The notes below the pieces were generated by a model that worked only from the letters and a program-made list of their open reading frames with translations, did not search any database and was not told the origin of the DNA. This document shows, one piece after another, positions 25,948 through 35,507 of a stretch of DNA of 64,000 bases. The translations under genes and the position numbers were made by a program. Position 1 is the first letter of the stretch; each line of letters starts with the position of its first letter. Origin of the DNA: UBA1366 sp047602575 (GTDB lineage Bacteria > Bacillota > Clostridia > Oscillospirales > Ruminococcaceae); contig JASGGY010000005.1 in assembly GCA_047602575.1 (NCBI GenBank), positions 1-64,000 of the forward strand. Direction: 5' to 3'.

Positions 25948-27844
25948 TTATGCGTTTGCCATGAAATCAGACAGCAGTGCGGAGAACTCCGCCGGGTTAT
26001 CAAGCTTGATGCCCTCGATGAGTAGCGCCTGCGCATAGAGCAGCTTGGTATAGGACGCGAACTTTTCCTTGTTGCTTTCAAACAAGCCGGTGAGCTTTTT
26101 GAAAACGCCGTGGTCGGTGTTCAGCTCGAAGGATTTTTTCGGCTTTAACCTGATTGCCGCTAACCTCCGTCTGGGGCATGGCGTTGAGGATTTTTTCCAT
26201 CTCCACGCTCACGTCGCCCTCGCTGATGATGCAAACCGGATGCGTTTTCAGCCGCGCGGAAGCCCGCACGTCCTTGACCTTGCCGGCAAGGGTTTCTTTC
26301 ATCGCATCAAACAGCGCCTGATGGTCGGCGTTTTTCTGCGCGAGCGCTTCCTTGCTTTCGCCGTCACCCAGATCAAGGTCTGCGCTTGTCACGGATTTGA
26401 ACGGCTTGCCGTCGTATTCCGCCAGAACCTTCACCGCGAACTCGTCGATGTCGTCGGTCAGATACAGAATCTCATAGCCCTTTTCGCGCAAAAGCTCCGT
26501 CTGCGGCAGCAGTCCGATACGCTCCTCGCTTTCGCCGCAGGCATAATAAATCGCGGGTTGCTCCTCGCGCATACCGGCGACGTATTCTGCCAGCGTAACG
26601 AGCGTTCCTTCTTTCGAGGATTTGAACAGGATCAGATCCTTTAGCGTGTCCTTGTGCGCGCCGTAGGCCTGATAAACGCCGAACTTCAGCGTCAGCCCGA
26701 AGGACTTCCAGAACTTCTCATACTCCGCGCGCTTGTTCGCTAAAAGCTTGGCTAGCTCGTTTTTAACCGATTTCTCGATATTTTTGGCAATCAGCTTCAG
26801 CTGGCGGTCGTGCTGGAGCATCTCGCGGGAGATGTTCAGCGACAGATCCTCGGAGTCAACCAGACCCTTGACAAAGCTGAAATAATCCGGCAGCAGGTCG
26901 GCGCACTTTTCCATAATCATAACACCGCCGCAATACAATGTCAAGCCCTTTTCAAACTCTTTGGTGTAATAATCAAAGGGCGCTTTGGCGGGCAGGAACA
27001 GCAGCGCGTCATAGGTCGCCGCACCCTCATTTTTCGCGTGGATGTGCGCGACGGGCGGCTCGAAGTCGTAATATTTCTCGTTGTAAAAGCTGTTGTAATC
27101 CTCGTCAGTCAGCTCACTCTTGTTCTTTTTCCAGATCGGAACGCGGCTGTTGATGGTTTCCATCGCGCGGCGGGAGGTGCTTTCCTTGGTTTCCTCATTG
27201 TAATCATACTGCTCGGTTTCCATCTCGATGGGATACCGGATGTAGTCGGAATATTTTTTCACCAGATTGCGGAGCTTGTAGTCCTCAAGAAAATCGCCGT
27301 ATTTTTCGTCGTCGGCATCGTCCTTCAGCTCGAGAACAATTTCCGTTCCATGCGCAGCCTTGTCACAGGCTTCGATCGTATAGCCCTCGATGCCCTCGGA
27401 CACCCAGCGAAACGCCTCCTGCGCGCCGTAGGCTCTGGTGGTGACGGTGACTTTCTTTGCCACCATGAACGCCGAGTAAAAGCCCACGCCGAACTGTCCG
27501 ATGATGCTCATGTCCTCGCCCAGCTCGTTGTCCTTTTTAAAAGCAAGCGAGCCGCTCTTAGCGATGGTGCCGAGGTTCGACTCCAGCTCCTCAGCGGTCA
27601 TGCCGATGCCGTTGTCGGTGATCGTCAGCGTGCGCTGGTCCTTATCCGGCGTGAGAGTGATGCGAAAGTCGTCCTTGGAAAGCCCCACAGCCGTGTCGGT
27701 GAGGGATCTGAAATACAGCTTGTCCAGCGCGTCGCTGGCGTTGGAGATCAGCTCGCGCAGGAAAATCTCCTTATGCGTATAGATGGAGTGGATCATCATC
27801 TCCATGAGCCGTTTTGATTCCGCTTTGAATGCCTTGGTTTCCAT
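25948..27844 (-). pseudogene. htpG: chaperone protein HtpG (Hsp90), frameshifted near the 3' end
   Basis: HtpG is the cytosolic bacterial Hsp90 ATPase. The first 571 codons read normally, with the GHKL ATP site (ELISNASDALDKLY, TITDNGIGMT, GQFGVGFYSAFMVA) and the middle domain. At 26122-26131 one extra base shifts the frame and gives an early stop at 26078. In the other frame the family C-terminus continues (ELNTDHGVFKKL, KLLYAQALLIEG) to the TAA at 25948. The total length of 1897 bp is one base over a multiple of three. Either a sequencing error or a real mutation removing the dimerisation end. Confidence 0.9.
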
Positions 27845-27889
27845 GAATGAACCAATTCCTTTCCGATTTAGTTTGCGTTTGCGCAGACG

Positions 27890-27916
27890 TTAGCACTCCT
27901 TCCTCAAGAGTGCTAA
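27890..27916. promoter_or_regulatory. CIRCE element (HrcA operator)
   Basis: A perfect CIRCE consensus, TTAGCACTC-N9-GAGTGCTAA, lies 46 bp upstream of the htpG start. HrcA bound here would repress htpG until heat shock. Confidence 0.97.
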
Positions 27917-27920
27917 AACC

Positions 27921-27948
27921 ATTATAGCACGTCCGCGGTAAAAATCAA
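27921..27948 (-). promoter_or_regulatory. htpG promoter
   Basis: On the minus strand TTGATT (27943-27948) is 16 bp from TATAAT (27921-27926). The CIRCE element lies immediately downstream, over the expected transcription start. Confidence 0.75.
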
Positions 27949-28100
27949 GGGGCTGCACCAACTGTACATATTATTTTTAGATTTATTTCACATAATAAGA
28001 ATCCTGCACCCTTGTCAGCCTGTATCAGATGCGTGAAAAAAACCGCCGCGCACCGCTGTGCGGAATGATGATTTTTTACAAAGAACCGTGCCGAAGGGCA

Positions 28101-28129
28101 TTGACTTTTTGTCATTTTTGTTGTATAAT
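28101..28129 (+). promoter_or_regulatory. promoter of the polysaccharide operon
   Basis: TTGACT at 28101-28106, a 17-bp spacer and TATAAT at 28124-28129. The transcription start near 28136 excludes the longer upstream reading frame and supports the ATG at 28182. The whole 337-bp gap between htpG and this gene holds only the two divergent promoters and CIRCE. Confidence 0.85.
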
Positions 28130-28181
28130 TTGTGACATGATTGAGAATTTCCCATCCGCCGAAAGGAGAACCCGCACAGGA

Positions 28182-29540
28182 ATGAGAAGATTTTTGCAAC
28201 AACAGCTGCTCGCGGTGCTTTCCACCATCCGCGACGGCGTGAAAACCGCAAAAAAGCTGCCCCTCGCGCAAGCCGAGCCGGTTTTAGCGGACTGTTTCGG
28301 GGCGCTGACATCGGTGGAGGGTGTTCTGGAAAAAAACCTCTCCGCACTGCGCGCGGCGGTTTACCGTGACCTCATCGGCGCGCTGAAAGCCGCACTCGAG
28401 GCGCTTTATCAGGCGCTGACCGAAAACATTCGCACAACCCGCAGCGCCGACGAAGTAGACAAGCAGTTTCACCGCATCAGAACGGAGCTTTCCGGCGAGG
28501 GCGAGGTGCGGTATGAGATCCTGTTTCTGCCGTATCAGGCAAGCATGTGGGATTCGCTTGAGAGCGTTTGGCAGGCGGCGATGCGCGATCCGCGCTGCGA
28601 TGTGTATGTGGTTGCGGCACCGTATTACGACCGCAACGCCGACCGCTCGCTTGGCGCGTTTCATGACGAGCGCGATGCTTTTCCGGCGGATGTGCAGGTT
28701 ATGCCGCACCGGAACTATGATATCGCGGCGCGGCGGCCGGATATGATTTTCATCCACAACCCGTATGACGGCATAAACCTCGTCACCAGCGTCGCACCCG
28801 CGTATTACGCAAGCGAGCTGAAAAAGCACACGGAGCGGCTGATTTATATCCCGTATTTCGTCCTCGACGACACCGACCCCAAGGACGACGCGCTGTTTGA
28901 AAAGCTCAGACATTTTGCCCTGACACCGGGTGTGCTCAACGCCGACCGCGTCGCGGTTCAGTCGGAGCGAATTAAACGGATCTACTGCCGGCTGCTCGCG
29001 GATCACTTAAAACAGCCCGCGGGCGCAAAGACCGCCCTTGACGCGAAAATACTGGGGCTCGGCTCGCCGAAGCTTGACCGCGTGACGGCGCAGGAAGCAA
29101 TCACGCTGCCGGAAGAATGGCGCGCGCGTATGTTTACCGCCGACGGGCGGCGCAAAAAGACCATTTTCTATAATACCTCCGTCAGTGCATTTCTTGAGCA
29201 CAACGGCGCGATGCTCCGGCAGATATATGCGGTATTTGAGCGTTTCTCCAAAAGAAAGGAAACCGCGGTGCTGCTGTGGCGGCCGCATCCGCTGCTGCGC
29301 GCGACAATTTTATCCATGCGCCCGCACCTGATCGAAGCGTTCGACACGCTCATTACGCTGTGCTGCGAGTCGGACTGGGGCATTCTCGACGATACACCGG
29401 ATCTTCACCGCGCCATTGCCGTCAGCGATGCGTATTACGGCGACTTGAGCTCGGTTGTTCCGCTTTTTCAGAAAACCGGAAAGCCGGTGATGATCCAGCA
29501 GATTGTAACGTCCATCAACGAAAGGAAGGGTAATCCATGA
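28182..29540 (+). CDS. CDP-glycerol glycerophosphotransferase-like protein
   Basis: A 452-residue cytosolic protein whose C-terminal half resembles the TagB/TagF GT-B fold: KKTIFYNTSVSAFLEH, LLWRPHPLLRA and DDTPDLHRAIAVSDAYYGDLSS, ending GKPVM. Family members transfer glycerol phosphate from CDP-glycerol, but the N-terminal half (a long helical region to about 110, then a Rossmann-like domain) is unusual and the donor is unproven. It is first in the polysaccharide operon and overlaps rfbF by four bases. AAAGGAG lies 13 nt before the ATG. Confidence 0.75.
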   Translation: MRRFLQQQLLAVLSTIRDGVKTAKKLPLAQAEPVLADCFGALTSVEGVLEKNLSALRAAVYRDLIGALKAALEALYQALTENIRTTRSADEVDKQFHRIRTELSGEGEVRYEILFLPYQASMWDSLESVWQAAMRDPRCDVYVVAAPYYDRNADRSLGAFHDERDAFPADVQVMPHRNYDIAARRPDMIFIHNPYDGINLVTSVAPAYYASELKKHTERLIYIPYFVLDDTDPKDDALFEKLRHFALTPGVLNADRVAVQSERIKRIYCRLLADHLKQPAGAKTALDAKILGLGSPKLDRVTAQEAITLPEEWRARMFTADGRRKKTIFYNTSVSAFLEHNGAMLRQIYAVFERFSKRKETAVLLWRPHPLLRATILSMRPHLIEAFDTLITLCCESDWGILDDTPDLHRAIAVSDAYYGDLSSVVPLFQKTGKPVMIQQIVTSINERKGNP

Positions 29541-30310
29541 AAGTTGTGATTCTTGCCGGCGGGTACGGCACGCGCATTTCCGAGGAGTCGGTGTTAAAGC
29601 CGAAGCCCATGATTGAGATCGGCGAAATGCCCATCATCTGGCATATTATGAAGCTGTATTCTTTTTATGGCTTTCACGAATTCGTCATCTGCGCGGGCTA
29701 TAAGCAGCACGTTGTGAAGGAATGGTTTGCGGATTATTTCCTCCACACCTCCGACATCACCTTTGATTTCACACAGGGCGGAGAGATGATTGTCCACAAC
29801 AAATACACCGAGCCGTGGAAAGTCACCATCGTTGATACCGGACTGAACACCCAGACCGGCGGGCGCGTCAAGCGCATCCAGCCGTACATCGGCAACGAAT
29901 CCTTCCTGCTGACCTACGGCGACGCGGTGGGGAACATCGACATTCGGGCGCTGGCGGATTTTCATAAAAGCAGCGGAAAAATCGGTACAATCTCCGTCTA
30001 CAACTTCGGTCAGAGCAAGGGCGTGCTGGACATCCGTCCGGACAACAGCGTTGCGGCATTCCGCGAGAAATCCGACTTTGACGGCGATTTGATTAACATC
30101 GGCTTTATGGCATTTGAACCGGCGTTGTTCGATTATCTCGACGACGACAATACGATTTTTGAATGGGAACCGATGAAGCGGCTTGTTACCGAGAACCAGC
30201 TTGTCGCCCGCACGCACCGCGGCTACTGGCAATGCATGGACACCCTGCGCGAAAAGCAGCTGCTCGAGAATCACTGGGCGTCCGGCAAAGCGCCGTGGAA
30301 GGTGTGGTAA
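29537..30310 (+). CDS. rfbF: glucose-1-phosphate cytidylyltransferase
   Basis: RfbF makes CDP-glucose from CTP and glucose 1-phosphate. It has 257 residues with the nucleotidyltransferase start KVVILAGGYGTRISEE, KPMIEIGEMPIIWHIMK, and FVICAGYKQHVVKEWF, all specific to the cytidylyltransferase branch. The end (REKQLLENHWASGKAPWKVW) is diagnostic. It feeds rfbG, the next gene. Confidence 0.96.
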   Translation: MKVVILAGGYGTRISEESVLKPKPMIEIGEMPIIWHIMKLYSFYGFHEFVICAGYKQHVVKEWFADYFLHTSDITFDFTQGGEMIVHNKYTEPWKVTIVDTGLNTQTGGRVKRIQPYIGNESFLLTYGDAVGNIDIRALADFHKSSGKIGTISVYNFGQSKGVLDIRPDNSVAAFREKSDFDGDLINIGFMAFEPALFDYLDDDNTIFEWEPMKRLVTENQLVARTHRGYWQCMDTLREKQLLENHWASGKAPWKVW

Positions 30311-30314
30311 GCCG

Positions 30315-31391
30315 ATGAAATTCGATCTTTCATTCTACCGCGGCAAGCGGGTTTTTGTCACCGGACATACGGGCTTTAAAGGCACGTGGCTGTGCCAGAC
30401 GCTGCTCGGCGCGGGGGCGCAGGTGACGGGCTTTTCGCTCGCGCCACCCACCGATCCGGCGCTGTTTGATCTGGCGGGAATCGCGGGGAAAATGCGCTCG
30501 GTCATCGGCGACATCCGCGACTTGGGCGTGCTCAAGGCAGCGTTTGACGAAGCGCAGCCGGAAATTGTCCTTCATCTGGCGGCGCAGCCGATTGTCCGCG
30601 ACAGCTACCGCGATCCGGTTTACACCTATCAGACTAACGTCATGGGCACGGTCAATCTGCTGGAATGCGTCCGCTTGGGCACAACGGTGAAATCCGTCGT
30701 CAACGTGACCACCGACAAGGTGTATCTCAATCGGGAATGGCACTGGGGCTATCGCGAAACCGACGCGCTCGACGGCTTTGATCCGTATTCCAACTCGAAA
30801 TCCTGCTCCGAGCTTGTGACAAGCGCTTATCTCAACAGCTTTCTGCGTGACAAGAAGCTTGCCGTTTCCACCGCACGTGCCGGAAATGTCATCGGCGGCG
30901 GGGATTTTGCCAACGACCGCATCATTCCCGATTGTGTCCGCGCGGCGATGCAAAGCGCTGACATCGTGGTTCGAAATCCGTTTTCCACCCGACCGTACCA
31001 GCACGTTCTTGAGCCGCTGGGCGCATATCTGATGATTGCGGCGGCACAATACGACGACGCGCAGCTTGCGGGCTGCTACAACGTCGGACCGGACGATACG
31101 GACTGCTTCCAGACCGGTGCGCTGGTGGGACTGTTTGTTGAAAAATGGAGCGGTGGACTGCGCTGGATTGATAAAAGCGACGGCGGGCCGCACGAAGCGA
31201 ATTTCCTGAAGCTGGATTGTTCCAAACTCAAAAGCACCTTTGGTTGGTCACCGCGTTGGAATCTGGACACAGCGGTTGGACTGACGGTGGACTGGGCAAA
31301 GAACTGGCTTGCCGGCGGGGACGTCGGGGCTTGCATGGACGCGCAGATTGCCGCGTTCTTTCAGGCGGATGATAAGGGGGCGGCACGGTGA
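30315..31391 (+). CDS. rfbG: CDP-glucose 4,6-dehydratase
   Basis: RfbG converts CDP-glucose to CDP-4-keto-6-deoxyglucose. It is a 358-residue extended SDR protein with the NAD motif TGHTGFKGTWL (about 15-25), VNVTTDKVY, and the active-site YSNSKSCSE. ATG at 30315 is chosen; the longer frame from 30183 overlaps rfbF by 128 bp and adds no family sequence. No rfbH (CDP-4-keto-6-deoxyglucose-3-dehydrase) follows, unlike in the 3,6-dideoxysugar clusters. Confidence 0.96.
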   Translation: MKFDLSFYRGKRVFVTGHTGFKGTWLCQTLLGAGAQVTGFSLAPPTDPALFDLAGIAGKMRSVIGDIRDLGVLKAAFDEAQPEIVLHLAAQPIVRDSYRDPVYTYQTNVMGTVNLLECVRLGTTVKSVVNVTTDKVYLNREWHWGYRETDALDGFDPYSNSKSCSELVTSAYLNSFLRDKKLAVSTARAGNVIGGGDFANDRIIPDCVRAAMQSADIVVRNPFSTRPYQHVLEPLGAYLMIAAAQYDDAQLAGCYNVGPDDTDCFQTGALVGLFVEKWSGGLRWIDKSDGGPHEANFLKLDCSKLKSTFGWSPRWNLDTAVGLTVDWAKNWLAGGDVGACMDAQIAAFFQADDKGAAR

Positions 31392-32311
31392 ACAAGGTTG
31401 TGATTACGGGCGCGGACGGCTTTGTCGGAAGCGCCGCCGCCGCGTATTTCCTGCAAAACGGCATCGCGGTGCTGGCGCTGGATCTGGCGGAAAAGCCCGC
31501 GCGGCTTGTACCACATCCGAAGCTTGTGTACAAGCAATGCGATTGTTCCGAACAAGGCGCGTTTGCGGCAGCGATACCGGCGGGGGAATATGACACCCTG
31601 CTGCATTTTGCGTGGGCAGGCTCGGCGGGCGAGGCGCGCGCGGATTATGTGCTGCAGATGCAGAATGCGCTGACGACGGTCGCTTGCATGAAAACGGCGA
31701 AGGAACGCGGCTGCACAAGATTCGTCTGCGCGGGCAGCATCATGGAAACCGAAGCCGAAGCCGCCGTCCGCGCGCAGGGGAACAAGCCCGGCGCGGGGTA
31801 TATTTATGGCATCGGTAAGCAGACCGCGCACAGCTTATGCAAAACGGTCGCCGCGCAGCTCGGGATCGAGCTTGTCTGGGCGATGATCACGAACGCTTAC
31901 GGCGCGGGGGAGCTGTCGCCCCGTTTTGTCAACACCACCATCCGAAAAATCCTGCGCGGCGAGGCATTGCAATTCACCGCCGCAACGCAGAATTATGACT
32001 TTGTTTATATCACCGATGTTGCGCGCGCGTTTTATCTCATCGCGCAAAACGGGAAGCCATTTTGCAATTATCTCATCGGCAGCTGTGCGGCCCGTCCGCT
32101 CAAGGAATTTATTTATGAGCTTGTGGAAGCGCTTGACCCGCAGGCGCAGCCGGTGTTTGGTGACATTCCGTTTACCGGAACGAATCTTCCCCTTGCCGCG
32201 TTTGACGCGACCCCCGCTTTGGACGACTGCGGATTTCGCGCAGAGATAAGCTTTGCCGCAGGCGCGCGCATGACGCGGGACTGGCTGAAAAATCATATCG
32301 CAACGGAGTAG
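31388..32311 (+). CDS. NAD(P)-dependent sugar epimerase/reductase (extended SDR)
   Basis: A 307-residue SDR protein with the cofactor motif ITGADGFVGSAAA at the N-terminus and an active-site Y-x3-K in YIYGIGKQTAH (about 137-147). Its position after rfbG suggests it reduces or epimerises the CDP-4-keto-6-deoxy sugar, in the manner of CDP-paratose or abequose synthases, but the product is unknown. GTG start overlapping the rfbG stop (GTGA). Confidence 0.8.
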   Translation: MNKVVITGADGFVGSAAAAYFLQNGIAVLALDLAEKPARLVPHPKLVYKQCDCSEQGAFAAAIPAGEYDTLLHFAWAGSAGEARADYVLQMQNALTTVACMKTAKERGCTRFVCAGSIMETEAEAAVRAQGNKPGAGYIYGIGKQTAHSLCKTVAAQLGIELVWAMITNAYGAGELSPRFVNTTIRKILRGEALQFTAATQNYDFVYITDVARAFYLIAQNGKPFCNYLIGSCAARPLKEFIYELVEALDPQAQPVFGDIPFTGTNLPLAAFDATPALDDCGFRAEISFAAGARMTRDWLKNHIATE

Positions 32312-32317
32312 AGTAAC

Positions 32318-33484
32318 GTGGAAAAAACAATTGCAATCGTCGGCGCGGGCTTTGCGGGAAGCTTACTGGCGCGTCTTTTGGCGGAAAACGGCATGCGCGT
32401 CACCGTTTATGAACGGCGCGGACACATCGCCGGAAATATGTACGACTACACCGACGAAAACAACATCCGCATCCAGAAATACGGCCCGCACACCTTTCAC
32501 ACCAACCTTGATCACGTCTATGCATTGCTGCAAAGGTTTACGGAATTTACACCCTATCGGCTCAAATGCGAAGCGGTGATTGACGGAATCCCCACACCGT
32601 CGCCGTTTAACTTCAAGACCATTGATCAGTTTTTTGAACCCGATTACGCAGCGTTTTTAAAAGAAAAACTTACCGTGCGCTATCCGCAGGGAAAGGCGAC
32701 GGTGCTGGAAATGCTCGAGTGCGACGATGCGGACATCAGAGCCTACGCACAGTTTTTGTTTGAAAAGGATTATAAGCTTTACACCGCCAAGCAGTGGGGA
32801 AAAAAGCCGGAGGAAATCGATCCGTCGGTGTTGCGGCGCGTGCCGATCGTGTTCAATTATAACGATACCTATTTTTACGACAAATATGAGGGACTTCCGC
32901 GCGCGGGTTTTACCGCGTTGTTTGAGAATATTCTCGACCACCCCGCTATCACCGTGCGCTTGAACGAGGACGCAATGGCGCATATTTGCATCGACGACGA
33001 AAGTGGCACGGTTTTGTTTGACGGACAAGCCCAACCGGTTGTGTTCACCGGCGCGATTGACGAACTGTTCGGCTGGCGCTTCGGACGGCTGCCTTACCGG
33101 TCGCTGTACTTTGAGCTGGAGCGGCATGACAAAAAAGACTACCAGAATGTCGCCATCGTCGCCCATCCGGCGGACGCGGCATTTACGCGCATCACCGAAT
33201 ACACCAAGCTGCCGGTTCAGGATGTCGGAAACGTCACGGTGATCGCAAAGGAGTATTCCGTCGCCTTTGACCGCGCAAACAGCAGGGGCAATGAGCCGTA
33301 TTATCCGGTTCTGACGGAAGAAAGCAGGGCAATGTGTCAGACCTATCAGGAATATGCGCGGCGCTTTCACAACCTCATTCTCTGCGGCAGACTGGCGGAC
33401 TTTCAGTATTACAACATGGATCAGGTGATTGACCGGACGCTGACGGTATTTGAAGCAATCAAGCGGCAGCTGTCCGCAGAATAA
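32318..33484 (+). CDS. glf: UDP-galactopyranose mutase
   Basis: Glf is the flavoenzyme that converts UDP-galactopyranose to UDP-galactofuranose. It has 388 residues with the FAD motif IAIVGAGFAGSLLARLLAENG, the GPHTFHTN loop, and the C-terminal GRLADFQYYNMDQVIDRTL. The WG-containing uridine loop is KQWGKKPEEID. GTG start. Its presence means the polymer contains galactofuranose. Confidence 0.97.
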   Translation: MEKTIAIVGAGFAGSLLARLLAENGMRVTVYERRGHIAGNMYDYTDENNIRIQKYGPHTFHTNLDHVYALLQRFTEFTPYRLKCEAVIDGIPTPSPFNFKTIDQFFEPDYAAFLKEKLTVRYPQGKATVLEMLECDDADIRAYAQFLFEKDYKLYTAKQWGKKPEEIDPSVLRRVPIVFNYNDTYFYDKYEGLPRAGFTALFENILDHPAITVRLNEDAMAHICIDDESGTVLFDGQAQPVVFTGAIDELFGWRFGRLPYRSLYFELERHDKKDYQNVAIVAHPADAAFTRITEYTKLPVQDVGNVTVIAKEYSVAFDRANSRGNEPYYPVLTEESRAMCQTYQEYARRFHNLILCGRLADFQYYNMDQVIDRTLTVFEAIKRQLSAE

Positions 33485-33508
33485 TTTCACAAAAGGCTGG
33501 GATTGGTT

Positions 33509-34108
33509 ATGGTACAGAAGTTTCAATTTGAACCGCTTGGGCTTGACGGTGCGTTTTTAATCGACCCGTTTTTTGCGCCGGACGAGCGCGGCGGTTTTAT
33601 TAAGGATTTTAACGTCGAGTTGTTTGCGGCAAACGGCATTGCGCACCAGCCCAAAGAGGTTTTTTATACGCTGTCAAAGCGTGGTGTGATTCGCGCGGTG
33701 CATTTCCAGCTGGGCAGGCAGCAGGCAAAGCTTGTGCGGTGCATCAGCGGTCATGTGTACGACGTGATTGTCGATTTGCGGCCGGCATCGAAAACCTTCG
33801 GGCAGTGGCTGGGCTTTCATCTGACGGGGGAGAACCGGAAAACGCTCTATGTGCCGGAATGGTTCGGGCATGGCTATCTGGTGATTGAGGATTCTGTGGT
33901 CAGCTATCAATGCGCGGAGGTGTTTTTCGGCGACGGGGATTCGGGTATCCGCTATGATGATCCGGAGCTTGGAATCGACTGGCAGCTTTCGCAAATCGGC
34001 GGTGCGGAAAACCTCATTATCAGCGAAAAGGATCAGAAGCTGATGAGTTTTCAGGCATACCGCGGCAGTCTGCGCGCCGGCGGTGCGATGGGAGAGAACC
34101 CCCTATGA
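33509..34108 (+). CDS. RmlC/RfbC-type nucleotide-sugar 3,5-epimerase
   Basis: About 199 residues of the RmlC cupin family. The active-site His is in IRAVHFQ, Lys and Arg in KLVRCISGHVYDVIVDLR, Tyr in VSYQC, and the signature RYDDPELGIDW is intact, so it should be active. In this cluster the only sugar pathway is CDP-linked, so it probably acts on CDP-4-keto-6-deoxyglucose rather than on dTDP-sugar, which is an inference. The ATG at 33509 is preferred; TTG at 33503 is possible. Confidence 0.85.
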   Translation: MVQKFQFEPLGLDGAFLIDPFFAPDERGGFIKDFNVELFAANGIAHQPKEVFYTLSKRGVIRAVHFQLGRQQAKLVRCISGHVYDVIVDLRPASKTFGQWLGFHLTGENRKTLYVPEWFGHGYLVIEDSVVSYQCAEVFFGDGDSGIRYDDPELGIDWQLSQIGGAENLIISEKDQKLMSFQAYRGSLRAGGAMGENPL

Positions 34109-35445
34109 GCATCGAACTGACCGCGCTTGCGGAATTTCACGCTTTTTTTGAAAACCGCGCACCGATTGTTGTTTATGGCGCGGGGGAATTTGCGGAGATA
34201 TTTCTGCAGTATAACCGTGCCTGTGCGCAGCCGTTGCAAATCCTTTGCTGTGCGGTTGAGGACGCGCGCGCCAACCCCCAGACGGTTCTGGGCGTTGCGG
34301 TGCGGCAGGTCAGTGATCTGACCGATGCGGAGAAAACCGCGGCGGCGTTGATTTGTGTGGGCGCGAAATTTCACGGGCAGATCACCACGATTCTGGAAGC
34401 CGCCGGCTTTGAAACCATTGTGCGGCTCTCCACACCGCTGGAATGCCGCATTCGTGAGGATTACTGCACCACGCGGCTCAGACCGGTTCTGCCCGACGCG
34501 GGCTATCGCTTTGCGGTAAGCCTACATGACGGCATGAAGCTGAACATTGATGACCGCACCGCGCCGCAGGGAGTATTCTGGAAATTCCGGATGAGCCGGC
34601 AGGCGGAACGGATCAGTGTGCTTGAAGCCCTGCTGCGCGGCAAGAGCTTGTGGGAAGCGTACCAAAGCCATTACGGCGGGCATCCCGTTCTGCTCCTTGT
34701 TACGGAAAACATCCCTGTCGCGCCGGACGCAAAGCCGCTGCACGAGCAGCTTGCGATTTTCACGGCGGTCAATCTCGCAGACCAACGCGGCACCGACCAC
34801 ACGGTTACCGGTGGGGGGCTTGACAAAATCCTGCACACCGTGCAGACCGGCGCGGCGCTGACCGACCGGCGCATCGCGGAATTTGCCGACGACACGGGCG
34901 ACAACATCTCCGCGCTCAATCCGTGGTTTTCAGAGGTGTGCGCGCTGTACTGGGCTTGGAAAAACGCACCGGATGTTCCGTTTGTCGGACTGTGCCATTA
35001 CCGCAGGCGGTTTGTGCTTGACGCGCACGCGCTGGCGGGGCTGGTGAACGGCGAAACCGATTTGGTTGTGGCAATGCCGGAGCTGATTCTGCCCGACAAC
35101 CGCACGGTTTTCACCGAGAGCTTTCTGTTAGAAAACGACTGGGAAATCATGCTCGCGGTCATCCGGCGGGAAACGCCCGCGTATTACACGGCGGCACTTT
35201 CGCACAGCCGCAGCGTGTTCCTGCATCCGTGCAATATGCTCATCGCGCGGCGGGCTGTTTTTGCGCGCTACTGCGCGTGGCTGTTCACTGTGACAATGAA
35301 AATCATGGAGGAATGCGAAAGCCGGGGGATTGTGCATACAAACCGTTATCTCGGATATCTGTCGGAAAATCTGCTGAGTATTTTTGTGCTTGCGCACGCG
35401 GGGGATACCCGCATCGCCTGCGCGGACACGGATTTTGTTTCTTAA
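34105..35445 (+). CDS. DUF4422 protein with N-terminal Rossmann-like domain
   Basis: A 446-residue protein. The DUF4422 domain is in the second half, with FVGLCHYRRRFVLD (about 293-306) and LHPCNMLIARRAVF, a pattern of capsule and LPS glycosyltransferases whose donors are unknown. The first 130 residues form a Rossmann-like module (VVYGAGEFAEIFLQYN) shared with the two other fused enzymes of this cluster. It overlaps the preceding epimerase gene by four bases. Confidence 0.82.
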   Translation: MSIELTALAEFHAFFENRAPIVVYGAGEFAEIFLQYNRACAQPLQILCCAVEDARANPQTVLGVAVRQVSDLTDAEKTAAALICVGAKFHGQITTILEAAGFETIVRLSTPLECRIREDYCTTRLRPVLPDAGYRFAVSLHDGMKLNIDDRTAPQGVFWKFRMSRQAERISVLEALLRGKSLWEAYQSHYGGHPVLLLVTENIPVAPDAKPLHEQLAIFTAVNLADQRGTDHTVTGGGLDKILHTVQTGAALTDRRIAEFADDTGDNISALNPWFSEVCALYWAWKNAPDVPFVGLCHYRRRFVLDAHALAGLVNGETDLVVAMPELILPDNRTVFTESFLLENDWEIMLAVIRRETPAYYTAALSHSRSVFLHPCNMLIARRAVFARYCAWLFTVTMKIMEECESRGIVHTNRYLGYLSENLLSIFVLAHAGDTRIACADTDFVS

Positions 35446-35507
35446 GGGCAATACTAAACTCTCGACGAAATGGGGTGTAAGCCCGTGCGCGCGGCGTATG
35501 GGCGGCT

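Noticed and set aside
26134..26139. Frameshift of htpG at the run of six A
   Set aside because: Deleting an A there would give KSFELN, whereas deleting one base in CTTCGAG gives KILELN, the family consensus. The second site is preferred, though the first cannot be excluded.
26810..27817. Open frame of 335 codons on the plus strand opposite htpG
   Set aside because: Antisense shadow of a conserved gene, with no family pattern.
28029..28181. Upstream extension of the CDP-glycerol-transferase-like gene
   Set aside because: The -35 and -10 boxes lie inside it, so it cannot be translated from that transcript.
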